Assembly: GCF_024679095.1 (NCBI RefSeq)
Contig: NC_066522.1
Span: forward strand, 6,463,749-6,527,748
Length of the DNA stretch: 64,000 nucleotides
Source: Eriocheir sinensis
Lineage: Eukaryota; Arthropoda; Malacostraca; Decapoda; Varunidae
Reading direction: 5' to 3'
Under the pieces are notes generated by a model. It ran no database searches and was not told the DNA's origin. It saw nothing but the letters and a program-made list of their open reading frames with translations. Below are positions 35,710-55,900 of this stretch, piece by piece. Numbering within the stretch: the first letter of the stretch is position 1; each line of letters opens with the position of its first letter. A program made the translations under genes and the position numbers.

Positions 35710-36621
35710 GTTTTTATATATGTATTTTTATAAAAATATGCTTTATTTTATGGGTATTTTGCATCTTTATTTTCATACAAATTTACGTTACTTTATTGAT
35801 ATTCTGCTCATTCATTTTGATACGATTTAACATTATTCTATGTGTATTTTGTATATATTTTTCATACAAATTTACGTTATTTTATGTGTATTTGTTTATA
35901 TATTTTGACACAAGTTTACATTATTTTATGTGTATTTTGTACATATATTTCATTACAAATTTACCTTCTTTTATGATTATTTTGTATGTGTATTTTGTAC
36001 ATTTATATTTATACACGTTTACTTAAACACATTTATATTATTTTATTGGTATTTTGTTTATTTATTTTGATACGAATTACATGATTATATGTGTATTTTG
36101 TACACATTTTTTTATACGTATTTACATTATTTAATGTGTATTTTGTTAATATATTTTCATACAAATTTACGTTATTATATGTGTATTTGTATAAATATTT
36201 TGATTCAAATTTACTTTATTTCATGTATTTTGTATTTATATTTCAATTCAAATTTAGCTTATTTTGTGTGTAATTTGTATATATTTTCATACAAATTTAA
36301 TTACTTCTGTGTATTTTTGTATATAGTTTTATATAAATTTACGTTATTTTATGTGTATTTTGTATGTTTATATTTATACAACTACACATTCTTTTATTGG
36401 TATTTTGTTTATTTATTTTGATACGAATTTACATTATTCTATGTGTATTTTGGATACATTTTTTTTATACGTATTTACTTCATTTTAGGTGTATTTTATA
36501 TATATATTTTTTTATAGAAATCTACGTTATTTTATGTGTATTCGTATACATATTTTGAAACAAATTTACATTGCTTTATATGTATTTTGCATATCTATTT
36601 CAATAAAATATACCTTATTGT
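35710..36621 (+). repeat. 45-bp AT satellite, T-rich orientation
   Basis: About 20 monomers equivalent to about 20420-21655 but lacking about 350 bp (the counterpart of about 20615-20965). ACACGTTTACTTAAAC at about 36013 corresponds to the 21064 element. It ends at the same palindromic turn as at 21655. Confidence 0.86.
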
Positions 36622-38167
36622 ACATATAAAACAATGTAAATTTGTTTCAAAATATATGTACGAATACAAATCAAATAACGTAGATTTCCATAAAAATATA
36701 TATACAAAATACACATAAAATTAAGTAAATACGTATAAAAAAATGTAAACAAAATACACATAAAATAATTAAATTCGAAACAAAATAAATAAACAAAATA
36801 CCAATAAAAAATGTGTATTTGTATAAATATAAATGTACAAAATACACATACAAAATAAACATAAAATAAGGTAAATTTGTAATGAAATATATGAACAAAA
36901 TACACATAAAATAATGTAAATTTATATGAAAATATATATACAAATACACATAAAATACCATGAATTTGTATAAAATTATATATTCAAAATAAATATTAAA
37001 TAACGTAAATGCGTATAAAAATATATATACAAAGTACATATAAATTAATGTAAATTCGTATCAATATAAAAGAACAAAATACCAATAAAATAATATATAT
37101 ATATGAACGAAAAAAGATTTATAAAATACACATAACCTAACTAAAATTTGTATTGAAATATATACAAAAATACATAAAAATAATTTGAGTTTGTATGAAA
37201 ATAGATATTCAAAATATACATAAAACTAGGCAAATTTCTTTTGAAATATATATAAAAAAATACTCATAAAATATTGTAAATTTGTATCAAAATATATAAA
37301 CAAATACACATAAAATAATGTAAATTTGTATGAAAAATATATACAAAATACACATAGAATAATGTCAAATCGTATCAAAATGAATGAGCAGAATATCAAT
37401 AAAATAACGTAAATTTGTATAAAAATAAAGATGCAAAATACCCATAAAATAAAGCATATTTTTATAAAAATACAAATAGAAAAATACACGTAGAATAATT
37501 AAATTTGTATTAAAATTAATATACAAAATGCATATACAATAAATTTAAATTTGATAATATTAAACGAAATATTTATACAAAATAAACATAAAATAAGGTA
37601 AATTTGTAATAAAATATATGTAAGAATACACATAAAATAATATAAATTTGTATGAAAATATATATAGAAATACACATAAAATAACATGAATTTGTATAAA
37701 ATTTGTTTAAAAATATATACGAATACACACAATAAAATAACGTAAATTTTTATGAAAATGTATATATAAAATACACATAAAATAATTTAAATACGTAGAA
37801 AAATATATATACAAAATACACATAAAATAATGTAAATTCGTAAAAAATTAAATACACAAAATTCCAATAAAAGAATGTATATTTGTAGGAAAATATATAT
37901 ACAAAAAACAAATAAAATAACTATGATTTGTATAAAAAAATATACAAAAATACACAAAAATAATTTAAATTTGTTTGAAAATAGATATGCAAAATACACA
38001 TAAAGTTAGGCAAATTTGTATTGAAATATATATATACAAAACTCACATAAAATAATGTAAATTTGTATGAAAATATATAAACAAATACATATAAAATAAC
38101 GTAAATTTGGATAAAATATATATACAAAATATACTTTAAATATTTTAAATATGTATAAAAATATATT
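36622..38167 (-). repeat. 45-bp AT satellite, inverted orientation
   Basis: About 34 A-rich monomers, colinear with 21656-23194 throughout (offset about 14.97 kb) and ending at the third copy of the ATATTATATTATATAT junction. Confidence 0.87.
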
Positions 38168-41100
38168 ATATTATATATATTTTTATTGAAATTTGCGTTA
38201 TTTATGTGTATTTTGTATATGTTTTCTCATAGAAATTTACATTATTTTATTGGTATTTTGTCTATTTTGATACGAATTACATGATTATTTGTGTATTTTG
38301 TACATTTTTTTAAACGTATTTACATTATTTAATGTGTATTTTGTTTATATATTTTTATCCAAATTTACGTTATTATATGTGTATTTGTATATGTATTTTG
38401 ATACAAATTTACATTATTTTATGTATTTTGTATATATATTTCAATTCAAATTTAGCTTATTTTATGTGTATTTTGTATATCTATTTATTTTAATACAAAA
38501 TCAAATATTTTATGTTTTTTCGTATATATGTTTTTATAAAAAATGCGTTATTTTATGAGTATTTTGCATCTTAATTTTCATACAAATTTACATTATTTTA
38601 TTAATATTTTCTGTATTTATTTTGATACGATTTTACATTATTTTATTTGTGTTTTGTATATATATTTTTATACATATTTACATTATTTAATGTTTTTTTT
38701 GTATACATATTTGATACAAATTTACGTTATTTTAAGTCTATATGTTTATATATTTTCATTCAAATTTACATTATTTTATGTGAATTTTGTATATGTATTT
38801 CAATACAAATTTACCTATTTTTATATGTTTTTTGTATATTTATTTTCATACAAGTTTAAATTATTTTTGTGTATTTTTGTAAACAGTTTTATACAAATTT
38901 AGGTTATTTTATGTGTATTTTGTATATCTATTTTCATACAAATACACATTATTTTCATGATATTTTGTTTATTTATTTTGACACGAATTAACATTATTTA
39001 ATATGTATTTTGTATATATATTTTCATACGTATTTACATTATTTCAAGTGTATTTTGTATATATATTTCTATAGAAATCTGCGATATTTTATGTGTATTC
39101 GTATATATATTTTGAAACAAATTTACATTGTTTTATGTGTATTCTGCATATTTTTTCAATACAAATTTACCTTATTGTAAGTGCATTTTGTATATTAATT
39201 TTAATACAAATTTGATTAATCTATGTGTATTTTTGTATATGTATTTTTATAAAAATATGCTTTATTTTATGGGTATTTTGCATCTTTATTTTCATACAAA
39301 TTTACATTATTTTATTGATATTATGTGTATTTATTTTGATATGTTTTTACATTATTCTATGTGTATTTTGTATATATATTTTATATAAAATGTATTTGTT
39401 TTCATCTCATACAAATCTACATTATTTTATGTGTTTTTTGTACATATATTTAAATACAAATTTAACTAGTTGTATGTGTATTTTGTATATCTATTTTGTA
39501 TGTATATTTTCATAGAAATTTACTCTATTTTATGAGTATTCGTATATATATTTTGATACAAGTTTACATTATTAATGTGTATTTTGCATATCTATTTCAA
39601 AACAAATTTACTTTATTGTACGTGCATTTTGTATATTTATTTTAATACAAATTTAATTATTTTATATGTATTTTTGTATATATATTTTTATGCAAATATG
39701 CGTTATTATATGGATATTTTGCATCTTTATTTTCATACAAATTTACATTATTTTATTGATATTCTCTTTATTTATTTTGATACGATTTAACATTATTCTA
39801 TGTGTTTTTTGTATATATATATTTTTTAAACATATTTACATTATTTAATGTTCATTTTTTATATATATTTTATCCAAATTTACATTATTTTATGTGTATT
39901 TGTTTATATATTTTCATACATATTTACATTATTTTATGTGTTTTTTGTATACATATTTTTCTACGTATTTAAATTATTTTATGTGTATTTTGTATATACA
40001 TTTTCATAAAAAAAAATGCGTTATTTTATTGTGTGTATAAGTATATATTTTGATACAAATTTTATACAAATTCATGTTATTTAATGTGTATTTGTATATA
40101 TATTTTCATACAAATTTATATTATTTAATGTGTATTTTTTCATATATTTCATTACAAATTTACCTTATTTTATGTTTATTTTGTATATTTATTTCATTCA
40201 GTTTTAAATTATTTTATGTGTATATTTGTATTTGTATTTAGGTTATTTTATATGTATTTTGTATATATATTTTCATCCAAAATTACATTATTTTATTGGT
40301 ATTTTCTTAATTTAACTCGATACGAATTTAGATTATTTCATAGGTATTTTGTATACATATTTTCATACTCATTTACATTATCTAATGTGTGTTTTGTATA
40401 TATATTTTTATGCAAATTTATTTTATGTTCATTTTTGTACATATATTTTTATAGAAATTTGCTTTATTTTATGTGTATAGTTTTATATAAATTTACGTTA
40501 TTTTATGTGCATTTTGTATATTTATATTTATACAAATACACATTCTTTTATTGCTATATTGTTTATTTATATTTATACGAATTTACATTATTTTATGTGT
40601 ATTTTGTATACATTTTTTTATACGTATTTACTTAATTTTATGTGTATTTTGTATATGTATTTTCATAGAAATCTACGTTATTTTATGTGCATTGGCATAT
40701 ATATTTTGAAACAAATTTACATTATTTTATATGTATTTTGCATATCTATTTCAATACAAATTTACCTCATTGTATGTGCATTTTGTATATTTATTTTGAT
40801 ACAAATTCAAATATTTTATGTGTATTTTGGTATCAATAATTTAAAAAAAAATGCGTTATTTTATAGGTATTTTGCATCCTAATTTTCATACAAATTTACA
40901 TTATTTTATTAATATTCTGTGTATATATTTTGATACGATTTTACAATATTCTATTTGTGTTTTGTATATATATTTTTTTAATACATATTTACATTATTTA
41001 ATGTGAATTTTGTATATATATTTCATTCAAATTTACGTTATTATATGTGTATTTGTTTATATATTTTCTTTCAAATTTACATTATTTTATGTGTATTTTG

Positions 41101-43276
41101 TATATGTATTTCAATAGAAATTAACCTAATTTTATGTGTATTTTATATATTTCTTTTCATACAAATTGAAATTTTTTTTGTGTATTTTTGTATATAGTTT
41201 TATACAAATTTAGGTTATTTTATGTACGCATTTACATTATTTAATGTGTGTTTTGTATATATATTTTTATCCAAAGTTAATTTATTTTACGTTCATTTTT
41301 GGACATATATTTTTTTGAAATTAGCGTTATTTTATATGTATTTGTATATGTTTACATTATTTTATTGCTATTTTGTTTATTTAGTTTGATACGAATTACA
41401 TGATTATATGTGTATTTTGTACACATTTTTTTATACGTATTTACATTACTTAATGTGTATTTTGTTTATATATTTTTAAACAAATTTACGTTATTATATG
41501 TATTTTTATAAATATTTTGATACAAATTTACATTATTTTATGTATTTTGTATATACATTTCAATTCAAATTTAGCTTATTTTATCTGTATTTTGTGTATC
41601 TATTTTCATACGAATTTAATTATTTCTGTGTATTTTTGTATATAGTTTTATACAAATTTACGTTATTTTATGTGTATTTTGTATATTTATATTTATACAA
41701 ATACACATTCTTTTATTGGTATTTTGTTTATTTATTTTGATACGAATTTACATTATTTTATGTGTATTTTGTATACATATTTTTATACGTATTTACTTCA
41801 TTTTACGTGTATTTTGTATATATATTTTTATACAAATCTAAGTTATTTTATTTGTATTCGTATATATATTTTGAAACAAATTTACATTGTTTTATATGTA
41901 TTTTGCATATATGTTTCAATACAGATTTACCTTATTGTATGTGTATTTTGTATATTGATTTTAATACAAATAATTTTTTTTATGTGTATTTTTTTATATA
42001 TATTTAAAAAAAATGCGTTATTTTATGGGTATTTTGCTTCTTTATTTTCATACATATTTACATTATTTTATTAATATTCTATGTATTTTTTTTGATACGA
42101 TTTTACATTATTCTATTTGTGTTTTGTATATATTTTTTAATACAAATTTACGTTATTTTAAGTGTTTTTTTTTATGTATTTTCATTCAAATTTACAGTAT
42201 TTTATGTGTATTTTGTATATGTATTTCAATACAAATTTACCTAATTTTATGTGTATTTTGTATATTTATTTTCATACAAATTTAAATTATTTTTGTGTAT
42301 TTTTGTATATAGTTTTATACAAATTTATGTTATCTTATGTGTATTTTGTATATTTATTTTCATACAAATACACATTCTTTTATTGACATTCTGTTTATTT
42401 ATTTTGACGCGAATTTACATTATTTAATGTGTATTTTGTATATATATTTTTATACGTATTTACATCCTTTCATGTGTATTTTGTATATTTATACAAAATG
42501 CGTTATTTTATGGGTATTTTGCATCTTTATTTTCATACAAATTTACATTATTTTATTTACATTGTGTATTTATTTTAATACGATTTTACATTATTCTATT
42601 TGTGTTTTGTATATATATTTTTTATACATATTTACATTATATAATGAGTATTTTTTATATATATTTTATACAAATTTATGTTATTTTAAGTGTATTTGTT
42701 TATATATTTTCATCCAAATTTACATTATTTTATGTGTATTTTGTATAAGTATTTCTTTACAAATTTACCTAATTTTATGTGTATTTTGTATATTTATTTT
42801 CATACAAATTTAACTTATTTTTGTGTATTTTTATATATAGTTTTATACAAATTTACGTTATTTTATGTGTATTTTGTATATGTATTTTCATACAAACACA
42901 CATTCTTTTATTGATATTTTAATTATTTAGTTTGACACGAATTTACATTATTTAATGTGTATTTTGTATATATATTTCTATAGAAATCTACGTTATTTTA
43001 TGTGTATTCGAATATATATTTTGAAACAAATCTACATTATTTTATGTGTATTTTGTATATATATTTCATTATAAATTTGCCTTATTTTAAGTTTATTTTT
43101 ATATATATTTTCATTCAAATTCAAATCATTTTATGTGTATATATTTATTTGTATTTACGTTATTTTATATGTATTTTCTATATATATTTTCATTCAAAAT
43201 TACATTATTTTATCGGTATTTTGTTCATTTATTTCGATACGAATTTAGATTATTTCATGTGTATTTTCTATACATA
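38168..43276 (+). repeat. 45-bp AT satellite, long T-rich block
   Basis: About 113 monomers. It is colinear with 7592-12696 over its whole length except the 354-bp duplication and small indels, and with 23195-25697 over its first half. It ends at the GAGTAAATTTCTATG junction, as does the 7592-12696 block. Confidence 0.88.
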
Positions 43277-46200
43277 TCGAGTAAATTTCTATGAAAATAT
43301 GTATTCAAAATACATATAAAATTATGTAAATAAGTATAAAAATATATATATATGAAATACACCTAAAAAAAATGAAAATTCGTATCAAAATAAATAAATA
43401 AAATTCCGATAAAAGAACGTATATTTGTAGGAAAATAAATATACAAAATACACATAAAATTACGAAAATTTGATTAAAAATATATACAAAAATACACAAA
43501 ATTAATTTCAATTTGTTTGAAAATAGATATACAAAATACACATATAATTAGTTAAATTTGTATTTAAATACATGTACAAAATTCACATAAAATAATGTAA
43601 ATTTGTATGAAAGGAAAACAAATTCACATAAAATAACGTACATTGGTATAAAATAGATATACAAAATATACATAGAATAATGTAAAATCGTATCTAAATA
43701 AATACACAGAATATCAATAAAATAATGTAATTTTGTATGTAAATAAAGATGCAAAATACCCATAAAATAAAGCATATTTTTATAAAAATACATATACAAA
43801 AATACACATAGAATAGGAAAATTTGTATTGAAATTAATATACAAAATGCACGTACAATAAGGTAAATTTGTATTGAAAAAATATGCAAAATGCACATAAA
43901 ACAATGTATATTTGTTTCAAAATATATATACGAATACACATAAAATAACGTATATTTCTATAGAAATATATATACAAAATACACATAAAATGACGTAAAT
44001 ACGTATAAAAATATATATACACAATACACATTAAATAATGTAAATTCGCATCAAAATAAATAAACAAAATATCAATAAAAGAATGTGTATTTGTATGAAA
44101 ATAGATATACAAAATACACATAAAATATTGTAAATTTGAATAAAACTCTATACAAAAATACACAAAAAATGATTTAAATTTGTATAAAATATATATACAA
44201 AATACATATGAAATTAGGTAAATTTCTATTGAAATACATATACAAAATACACATAAAATAAACAAATACACTTAAAATAACGAAAATTTGTATGAAATAT
44301 ATATAGAAAATACACATTAAATAATGTAAATATGTATAAAAAAATATATACAAACAAATTCTCATATTTAAAAAAAAATATATACAAAAATACACATAAA
44401 ATAATTAAATTTGTATTAAAATAAGTATACAAAAACACATACAATAAGGTAGTTTTTTATTGAAATAGATATGCAAAAAACACATAAAATAATGAAAATT
44501 TTTATCAATATATAAACGAATACACACAATAAAATTACGTAAATTTTTATGAAAATATATATACAAAATACACATAAAATAATGTAAATACATAGAAAAA
44601 TATATATACAAAATACACATAAAATAATGTAAATTCGTATCAAAATAAATAAACAAAATTTCCTCTAAAAGAATGTATATGTGTAGGAAAATATATATAC
44701 AAAATACAAATAAAAATAAAATTGTATAAAAATAATACAAAAATACACAAAAATAATTTAAATTTGTTTGAAAATAGATATGCAAAATACAAATGAAATT
44801 ATGCAAATTTTTATTGAAATACATATGCAAAATACACATCAAATAATGTAAATTTGTATGAAAATATATAAACAAATACACATAAGATAACGTAAATTTC
44901 CATAAAATATATATACAAAATATACATTAGATAATGTAAATATGTCTAAAAATATATATACAAAATACACAGAATAACGTAAAATCGTATCAAAATAAAT
45001 AAATAGACAATCAATAAAATAATGCATATTTGTATGAAAATAAAGATGCAAAATACCCATATAATAACGCATATTTGTTTAAAAAGATATATACAAATAT
45101 ACACATAAAATAATTAAATTTGCATCAAAATAAATATATACAAAAAGCACATACAATAAAGAGAATTTTTTATTGAAATAGATATGCGAAATACACATAA
45201 ATAATGTAAATTTGTATCAAAATATATATATACGAATACACATAAAATAGAGTAAATTTCTATGAAAATAGATATTCAAAATACATATAAAATTATGTAA
45301 ATAAGTATAAAAATATATATCAAATACACCTAAAATAATGAAAATTCGTATCAAAATAAATAAACTAAATTCCGATAAAAGAACGTATATTTGTAGGAAA
45401 ATAAATATACAAAATTCACATAAAATTACGAAAATTTGAATAAAAATATATACTAAAATACACAAAATTAATTTCAATTTGTATGAAAATAGATATACAT
45501 AATACACATATAATTAGTTAAATTTGTATTTAAATACATGTACAAAATACACATAAAATAATGTAAATCTGTATGAAATGAAAACAAATTCACATAAAAT
45601 AACGTTCATATGTATGAAATATATATACAAATATACATAGAATAATGTAAAATCGTATCAAAATAAATACACAGAATATCAATAAAATAAGGTAAATTTG
45701 TATGAAAATAAAGATGCAAAATACCCATAAAATGAAGCATTTTTTTTATGAAAATACATATACAAAAATACACAGAGAATAATTAAATTTGTATTAAAAT
45801 AAATATACAAAATGCACGTACAATAAGGTAAATTTATATTGAAAAAATATGCAAAATGCACATAAAACAATGTATATATGTTTCAAAATATATATACGAA
45901 TACACATAAAATAACATATATTTCTAGAGAAATACATATACAAAATACACATGAAATGACGTAAATACGTATAAAAATATATATACACAATACACATTAA
46001 ATAGTGTGAATTCGCGTCAAAATAAATAAATAAAATATAAATAAAAAATGTGTATTTGTATGAAAATAGATATACAAAATACACATAAAATATTTTAAAT
46101 TTATATAAAACTCTTTTTATTAAAATATATATAACAAAATAATAAAATATTTAAATTTGTATTACAATAAATATACAAAATGCACATACAACAAGATAGA

Positions 46201-46634
46201 CTTATATTGAAATAGATATGCTAAATACATATAAAACAATGTAAATTTGCTTCAAAATATATATACCAATACACATAAAATAACGTAGATTACTATAAAA
46301 AAATATATACAAAATACACATTAAATGAAGTAAATACGTATAAGAAAATTTATACAAAGTACACATAAAATAATTAAATTTGTATTAAAATAAATATACA
46401 AAATACACATACAATAAGGAAAATCTATATTGAAATCGATATGCAAAATAAACATAAAATAATGTAAATTTGTATCAAAACATATACGAATACACACAAT
46501 AAAATAACGTAAATTTTTATAAAAATATATATAAAAAATACACATAAAATAATGTAAATACGTAGAAAAATATATATACAAAATACACATAAAACTATGT
46601 AAATTCTTATGAAAATAAATGAACAAAATTAAAA
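43277..46634 (-). repeat. 45-bp AT satellite, inverted orientation
   Basis: About 74 A-rich monomers. The first kilobase (43280-44320) is the reverse complement of about 4590-5650. A second, direct copy of the same material starts at about 45245 (offset about 1966 bp), so the two form a tandem pair. Internal breaks are visible at about 44360 (ATTCTCATATTT) and 46115 (CTCTTTTTATTAAAA). Confidence 0.86.
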
Positions 46635-46685
46635 AAAATTTTTTTTGTTTTTTTGTATATATTTTTATTCAAATTTTCGTAATCT
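46635..46685 (+). repeat. Inverted micro-block of one satellite monomer
   Basis: About 50 bases in T-rich orientation, starting after an A8-T9 run, inside a long A-rich region. The piece ends at AATCTTATAAAAATG, where A-rich monomers resume. Confidence 0.75.
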
Positions 46686-47694
46686 TATAAAAATGTATAT
46701 ACCAAAATACACATAAAATATTTAAATTTGCATTGAAATAAATATACAAAATGCACATACAATAAGGTTTCAAAATATATATAAGAATGCACATAAAATA
46801 ACGTAGATTTCTATTAAGATAAATATACAAAATACACATAAAATTAAGTAAATACGTATAAAAAAATGTATACAAAATACACATAAAATAATTTAAATTC
46901 GAATTAAAATAAATAAACAAAATACCAATAAAAGAATGTGTATTTGGATAAATATAAATATACAAAATACACATACAAAATAAACAAAATAAAGTAGATT
47001 TGTAAAAAAAAATATGTACAAAATACACATAAAATAATGTAAATTTATATAAAAATATATATACAAATACACATAAAATACCATGAATTTGTATAAAAAT
47101 ATATATTCAAAATAAATATTAAATAATGTAAAAGCGTATAAAAATATATATACAAAGTACAAATAAAATAATGTAAATTCGAATCAATATAAATCAACAA
47201 AACACCACTAAAATAATATATATTTGAATGAAAATAAATTTATAAAATACACATAACATAACTAAAATTTGTATTAAAATATATACAAAAATACATAGAA
47301 ATAATTTGAGTTTGTATGAAAATAGATATACAAAATACACATAAAACTAGGTAAATTTCTTTTGAAATGTATATACAAAATACCCATAAAATATTGTAAA
47401 TTTGTGTCAAAATATATAAACAAATACACATAGAATAACGTAAATTTGTATGAAAAATATATACAAAATACACATATAATAATGTCAATTCGTATCAAAA
47501 TGAATGAGCAGAATATCAATAAAATAATGTAAATTTGTTTGAAAATTAAGATGCAAAATACCCAAAAAATAAAGCATATGTTTATAAAAATACAGATACA
47601 CAAATACACATCGAATAATTAAATTTGTATTAAAATTAATATACAAAATGCGTATATAATAAGGTAAATTTGTATTGAAAAAATATGCAACATA
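46686..47694 (-). repeat. 45-bp AT satellite, inverted orientation
   Basis: About 22 A-rich monomers. From about 46915 it is a close direct copy of 12855-13612, ending at the same junction (ATACACGTTTACTCATAC). Confidence 0.87.
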
Positions 47695-47996
47695 CACGTT
47701 TACTCATACAAATTTATATTATTTTATTGGTATTTTGTTTATTTATTTTGATACGAATTACATGATTATATGTGTATTTTGTACATATTTTTTATACGTA
47801 TTTACATTATTTAATGTGTATTTTGTTTATATATTTTCATACAAATTTATGTTATTATATGTGCATTTGTATAAATATTTTGATACAAATTTACTTTATT
47901 TCATGTATTTTGTGTATTATATTTCAATTCAAATTTAGCTTATTTTGTGTGTATTTTGTATATATTTTCATACAAATTTAATTACTTCTGTTTATA
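47695..47996 (+). repeat. 45-bp AT satellite, short T-rich block
   Basis: Six or seven monomers matching 13613-13910. It is cut off after TTACTTCTG, where the A-rich material containing the next (TA)n tract begins. Confidence 0.85.
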
Positions 47997-51924
<3,928 letters not shown>

Positions 51925-52905
51925 TTTCCGATAAAAGAACGTATATTTGTAGGAAAATAAATATACAAAATACACATAAAATAACGAAAATTTGTATAAA
52001 AATATAAACAAAAAAAAACAAAAATAATCTCAATTTGTATGAAAATAGATATACAAAATACACATATAATTAGTTAAATTTGTCTTTAAATACATGTACA
52101 AAATACACATAAAATAATGTTAATTTGTATGAAATGAAAACAAATACACATAAAATAACGTACATTTGTATAAAATATATTTATAAAATACACATAGAAT
52201 AATGTAAAATCGGATCAAAATAAATACACAGAATATCAATAAAATAATGTAAATTTGTATGAAAATAAAGATGCGAAATACCCATAAAATAAAGCATATT
52301 TTTATAAAAATACATATAGAAAAACACACATTCAATAATTAAATTTGTTATCAATTAATATACAAAATTCATATACAATAAGGTAAATTTGTATTGAAAA
52401 AATTTGCAACATACACATAGAAGTGTAAATTTGTTTCAAAATCTATATACGAATACACATTAAATAAAATAGATTTCTATAGAAATATATATACAAAATA
52501 CACATAAAATGATGTAAATACGTATAAATATATACAAAATACACATAAATAATGTAAATTCATGTCAAAATAAATAAACAAAATACACATAAAAGAATTT
52601 GTATTGAAATACATATAAAATACATAAAATAATGTAAATTTGTTTAAAAATATAAATATAATACATAAAATAAATGTAAATTTGTATAAAAATATATACA
52701 AAATACATAATAAAATAAAATAAATAAATGTACATAAATTTTTTATAAAATATATAAATATAAAATAATGTAAATAAATATAAAAATGTATATACATAAA
52801 TATAAAAATTAAATACATAAAATAATGTAAATTTCTATAAAACTATATAAAAAAAAAAGTAATTAAATTTGTATGAAAATAGATATACAAAATTCACATA
52901 AAATA
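51925..52905 (-). repeat. 45-bp AT satellite, inverted orientation, degenerate at its end
   Basis: The first about 500 bases match 43410-43910. From about 52560 to 52860 monomers are shortened and have lost most G and C, leaving ATAAAATAATGTAAAT-like fragments of irregular length. Ends at a palindromic CATAAAATATATTTTGTG turn. Confidence 0.82.
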
Positions 52906-55900
52906 TATTTTGTGTGTATTTTGTATATCTATTTTCATACAAATTTAATTAATTCTGTGTATTTTTGTATATAGTTTTATATAAATTTACGTTATTTTAT
53001 GAGCATTTTGTATATTTATATTTATACAAATACACATTCTTTTATTGGTATTTTGTTTATTTATATTTATACGAATTTACATTATTTTATGAGTATTTTT
53101 ATACATTTTTTTATACGTATTTACTTAATTTTATATGTATTTTGTATACATTTTTTTTATAGAAATCTGCGTTATTTTATGTGTATTCGTATATATATTT
53201 TGAAACAAATTTATATTGTTTTATATGTATTTTGCATATATATTTCAATACAAATTTACCTTATTGTATGTGCATTTTGTATATCTATTTTAATACAAAT
53301 TCAAATATTTTATGTGTATTTTGGTATATATAATTTATAAAAAAAATGCGTTATTTTATAGGTATTTTGTATCCTAATTTTCATACAAATTTATATTATT
53401 TTATTAATATTCTGTGTATATATTTTGATACGATTTTATATTATTCTATTTGTGTTTTGTATATATTTTTTTATACATATTTACATTATTTAATGTGTAT
53501 TTTGTATATATATTTTATACAAATTTACGTTATTTTAAGTGTATTTGTTTATATATTTTCATTCAAATTTACATTATTTTATGTGTATTTTGTATATGTA
53601 TTTCAATACAAATTTACCTAATTTTATGTGTATTTTGTATATTTATTTTCATACGAATTAAAATTATTTTTGTGTATTTTTGTATATAGTTTTATACAAA
53701 TTTAGGTTATTTTATGTGTATTTTGTATATATATTTCTATACAAATCTACGTTATTTTATGTGTATTCGTATATAGATTTTGAAACAAATTTATACTTTT
53801 ATGTGTATTTTGCATATTTTTTCCATACAAATTTACCTTATTGTATATGCACTTTATATATTACTTTTAATACAAATTTAGTTATTCTATGTGTATTTTT
53901 GTATATTTATTTTTATAAAAATATTCTTTGTTTTATGGGTATTTTGCATCTTTATTTTCATACAAATTTACATTATTTTATTGATATTCTGCTCATTCAT
54001 TTTGATACGATCTGACATTATTCTATGTGTATTTTGTATATATTTTTCATACAACTTTACGTTATTTCATGTGTATTTGTTTATATATTTTGACACAAAT
54101 TTACAATATTTTTTGGGTATTTTGTATATATATTTCAAAAGAAATTTACCTAGTTTTATGTGTATTTTGTTTATCTATTTTCATACAAACTCAAATTATT
54201 TCTATGTATTTTTGTATATATTTTAATACAAATTTTAGTTATGTTATGTGTTTTTTGTAAATTTATTTTCATTCAAATATATATTATTTTATTGGTATTT
54301 TGTAGGTTTATATTGATACGAATTTACATTATTCTATTTGTATTTTGTATATTTATTTTCATACAAATTTAAATTATTTTTGTGTATTTATGTATATAGA
54401 TTTATACAAATTTAGGTTATTTTATGTGTATTTTGTATATCTATTTTCATACAAATACACATACTTTTATTGATATTTTGTTTATTTATTTTGAAGCGAA
54501 TTTACATTATTTAATGTGTATTTTGTATATATATTTTTATACGTATTTACATCATCTCAAGTGTATTTTGTACATATATGTCTTGAGAAGTCAACGTTAT
54601 TTTATGTGTATTCGTATATATATTTGAAACAAATTTACAGTTTTATGTGTATTTTGCATATTTTTTTAATACAAATTTACCTTATTGTATATTCATTTTG
54701 TATAATAAATTTAATACAAATTTAATTATTCAATGTGTATTTTTGTATATGTATTTTTAGTAAAATATGCTTTATTTTATCGGTATTTTGCATCCTTATT
54801 TTCATATACACATTTACATTATTTTATTTATATTTTGTTTTTTTATTTTGATACGATTTTACAATATTCAATGTGTACTTTGTACATATATTTCATACAT
54901 ATTTACATTATTTAATGTATATTATGTATATATATTTTATGGAAATCTACTTTATTTTATGTGTATTTGTTTACATATTTTCATACAAATTTGCCTAATT
55001 TTATGTGTATTTTGCATATCTATTTCCAATCAAATTTAAACTATTTTTGTGTATTTTTGTATATATTTTTATACAAATTTTAGTTATTTTATTTGTATTT
55101 TGTGTATATATTTTCCTACAAATATACATTCTTTTATTGGAATTTTGTTGATTTATTTTGATACGAGTTTACATTACTTTATGTGTATTTTGTATATATA
55201 TTTTTCTACGTATTTACATTATTTGATGTGTATTTTGTATAAATATTTTCATAAAAATTTACGTTATTTTATTGTGTGTATTCTTATATATTTTGATGCA
55301 AATTTTATACAAATTCATGTTATTTTATGTGTATTTGAATATATATTTCCATACAAATTTACATTATTTTATCTGCATTTTTACATATATTTCATTACAA
55401 ACTTACCTTATTTTATGTTTATTTTATATATTCATTTCATGCAATTTAAAATTATTCTATGTGTATATTTGTATTTGTATTTAGGTTATTTTATGTGTAT
55501 TTTCTATATATATTTTCATCCAAAATTACATTATTTTATTGGTATTTTGTTAATTTAATTCGATACGAATTTAGATTATTTCAAAGGCATTTTGTATACT
55601 TTTTATACGCATTTACATTATTTGTGTGTTTTGTATAGATATTTTTATGCAAATTTACTTTATTTTATGTGCATTTTGTACATAGATTTTTAAAGAAATT
55701 AGCGTTATTTTATGTGTATTTTGTATACATTTTTTTATACGTATTTACTTCATTTTATGTGTATTTTCTATATATATTTTTATAGAAATCTACGTTATTT
55801 TATGTGTATTCGTATATATATTTTGAAACAAATTTACATTATTTTATATGTATTTTGCATATCTATTTCAAAATAAATTTACCTCATTGTATGTACATTT

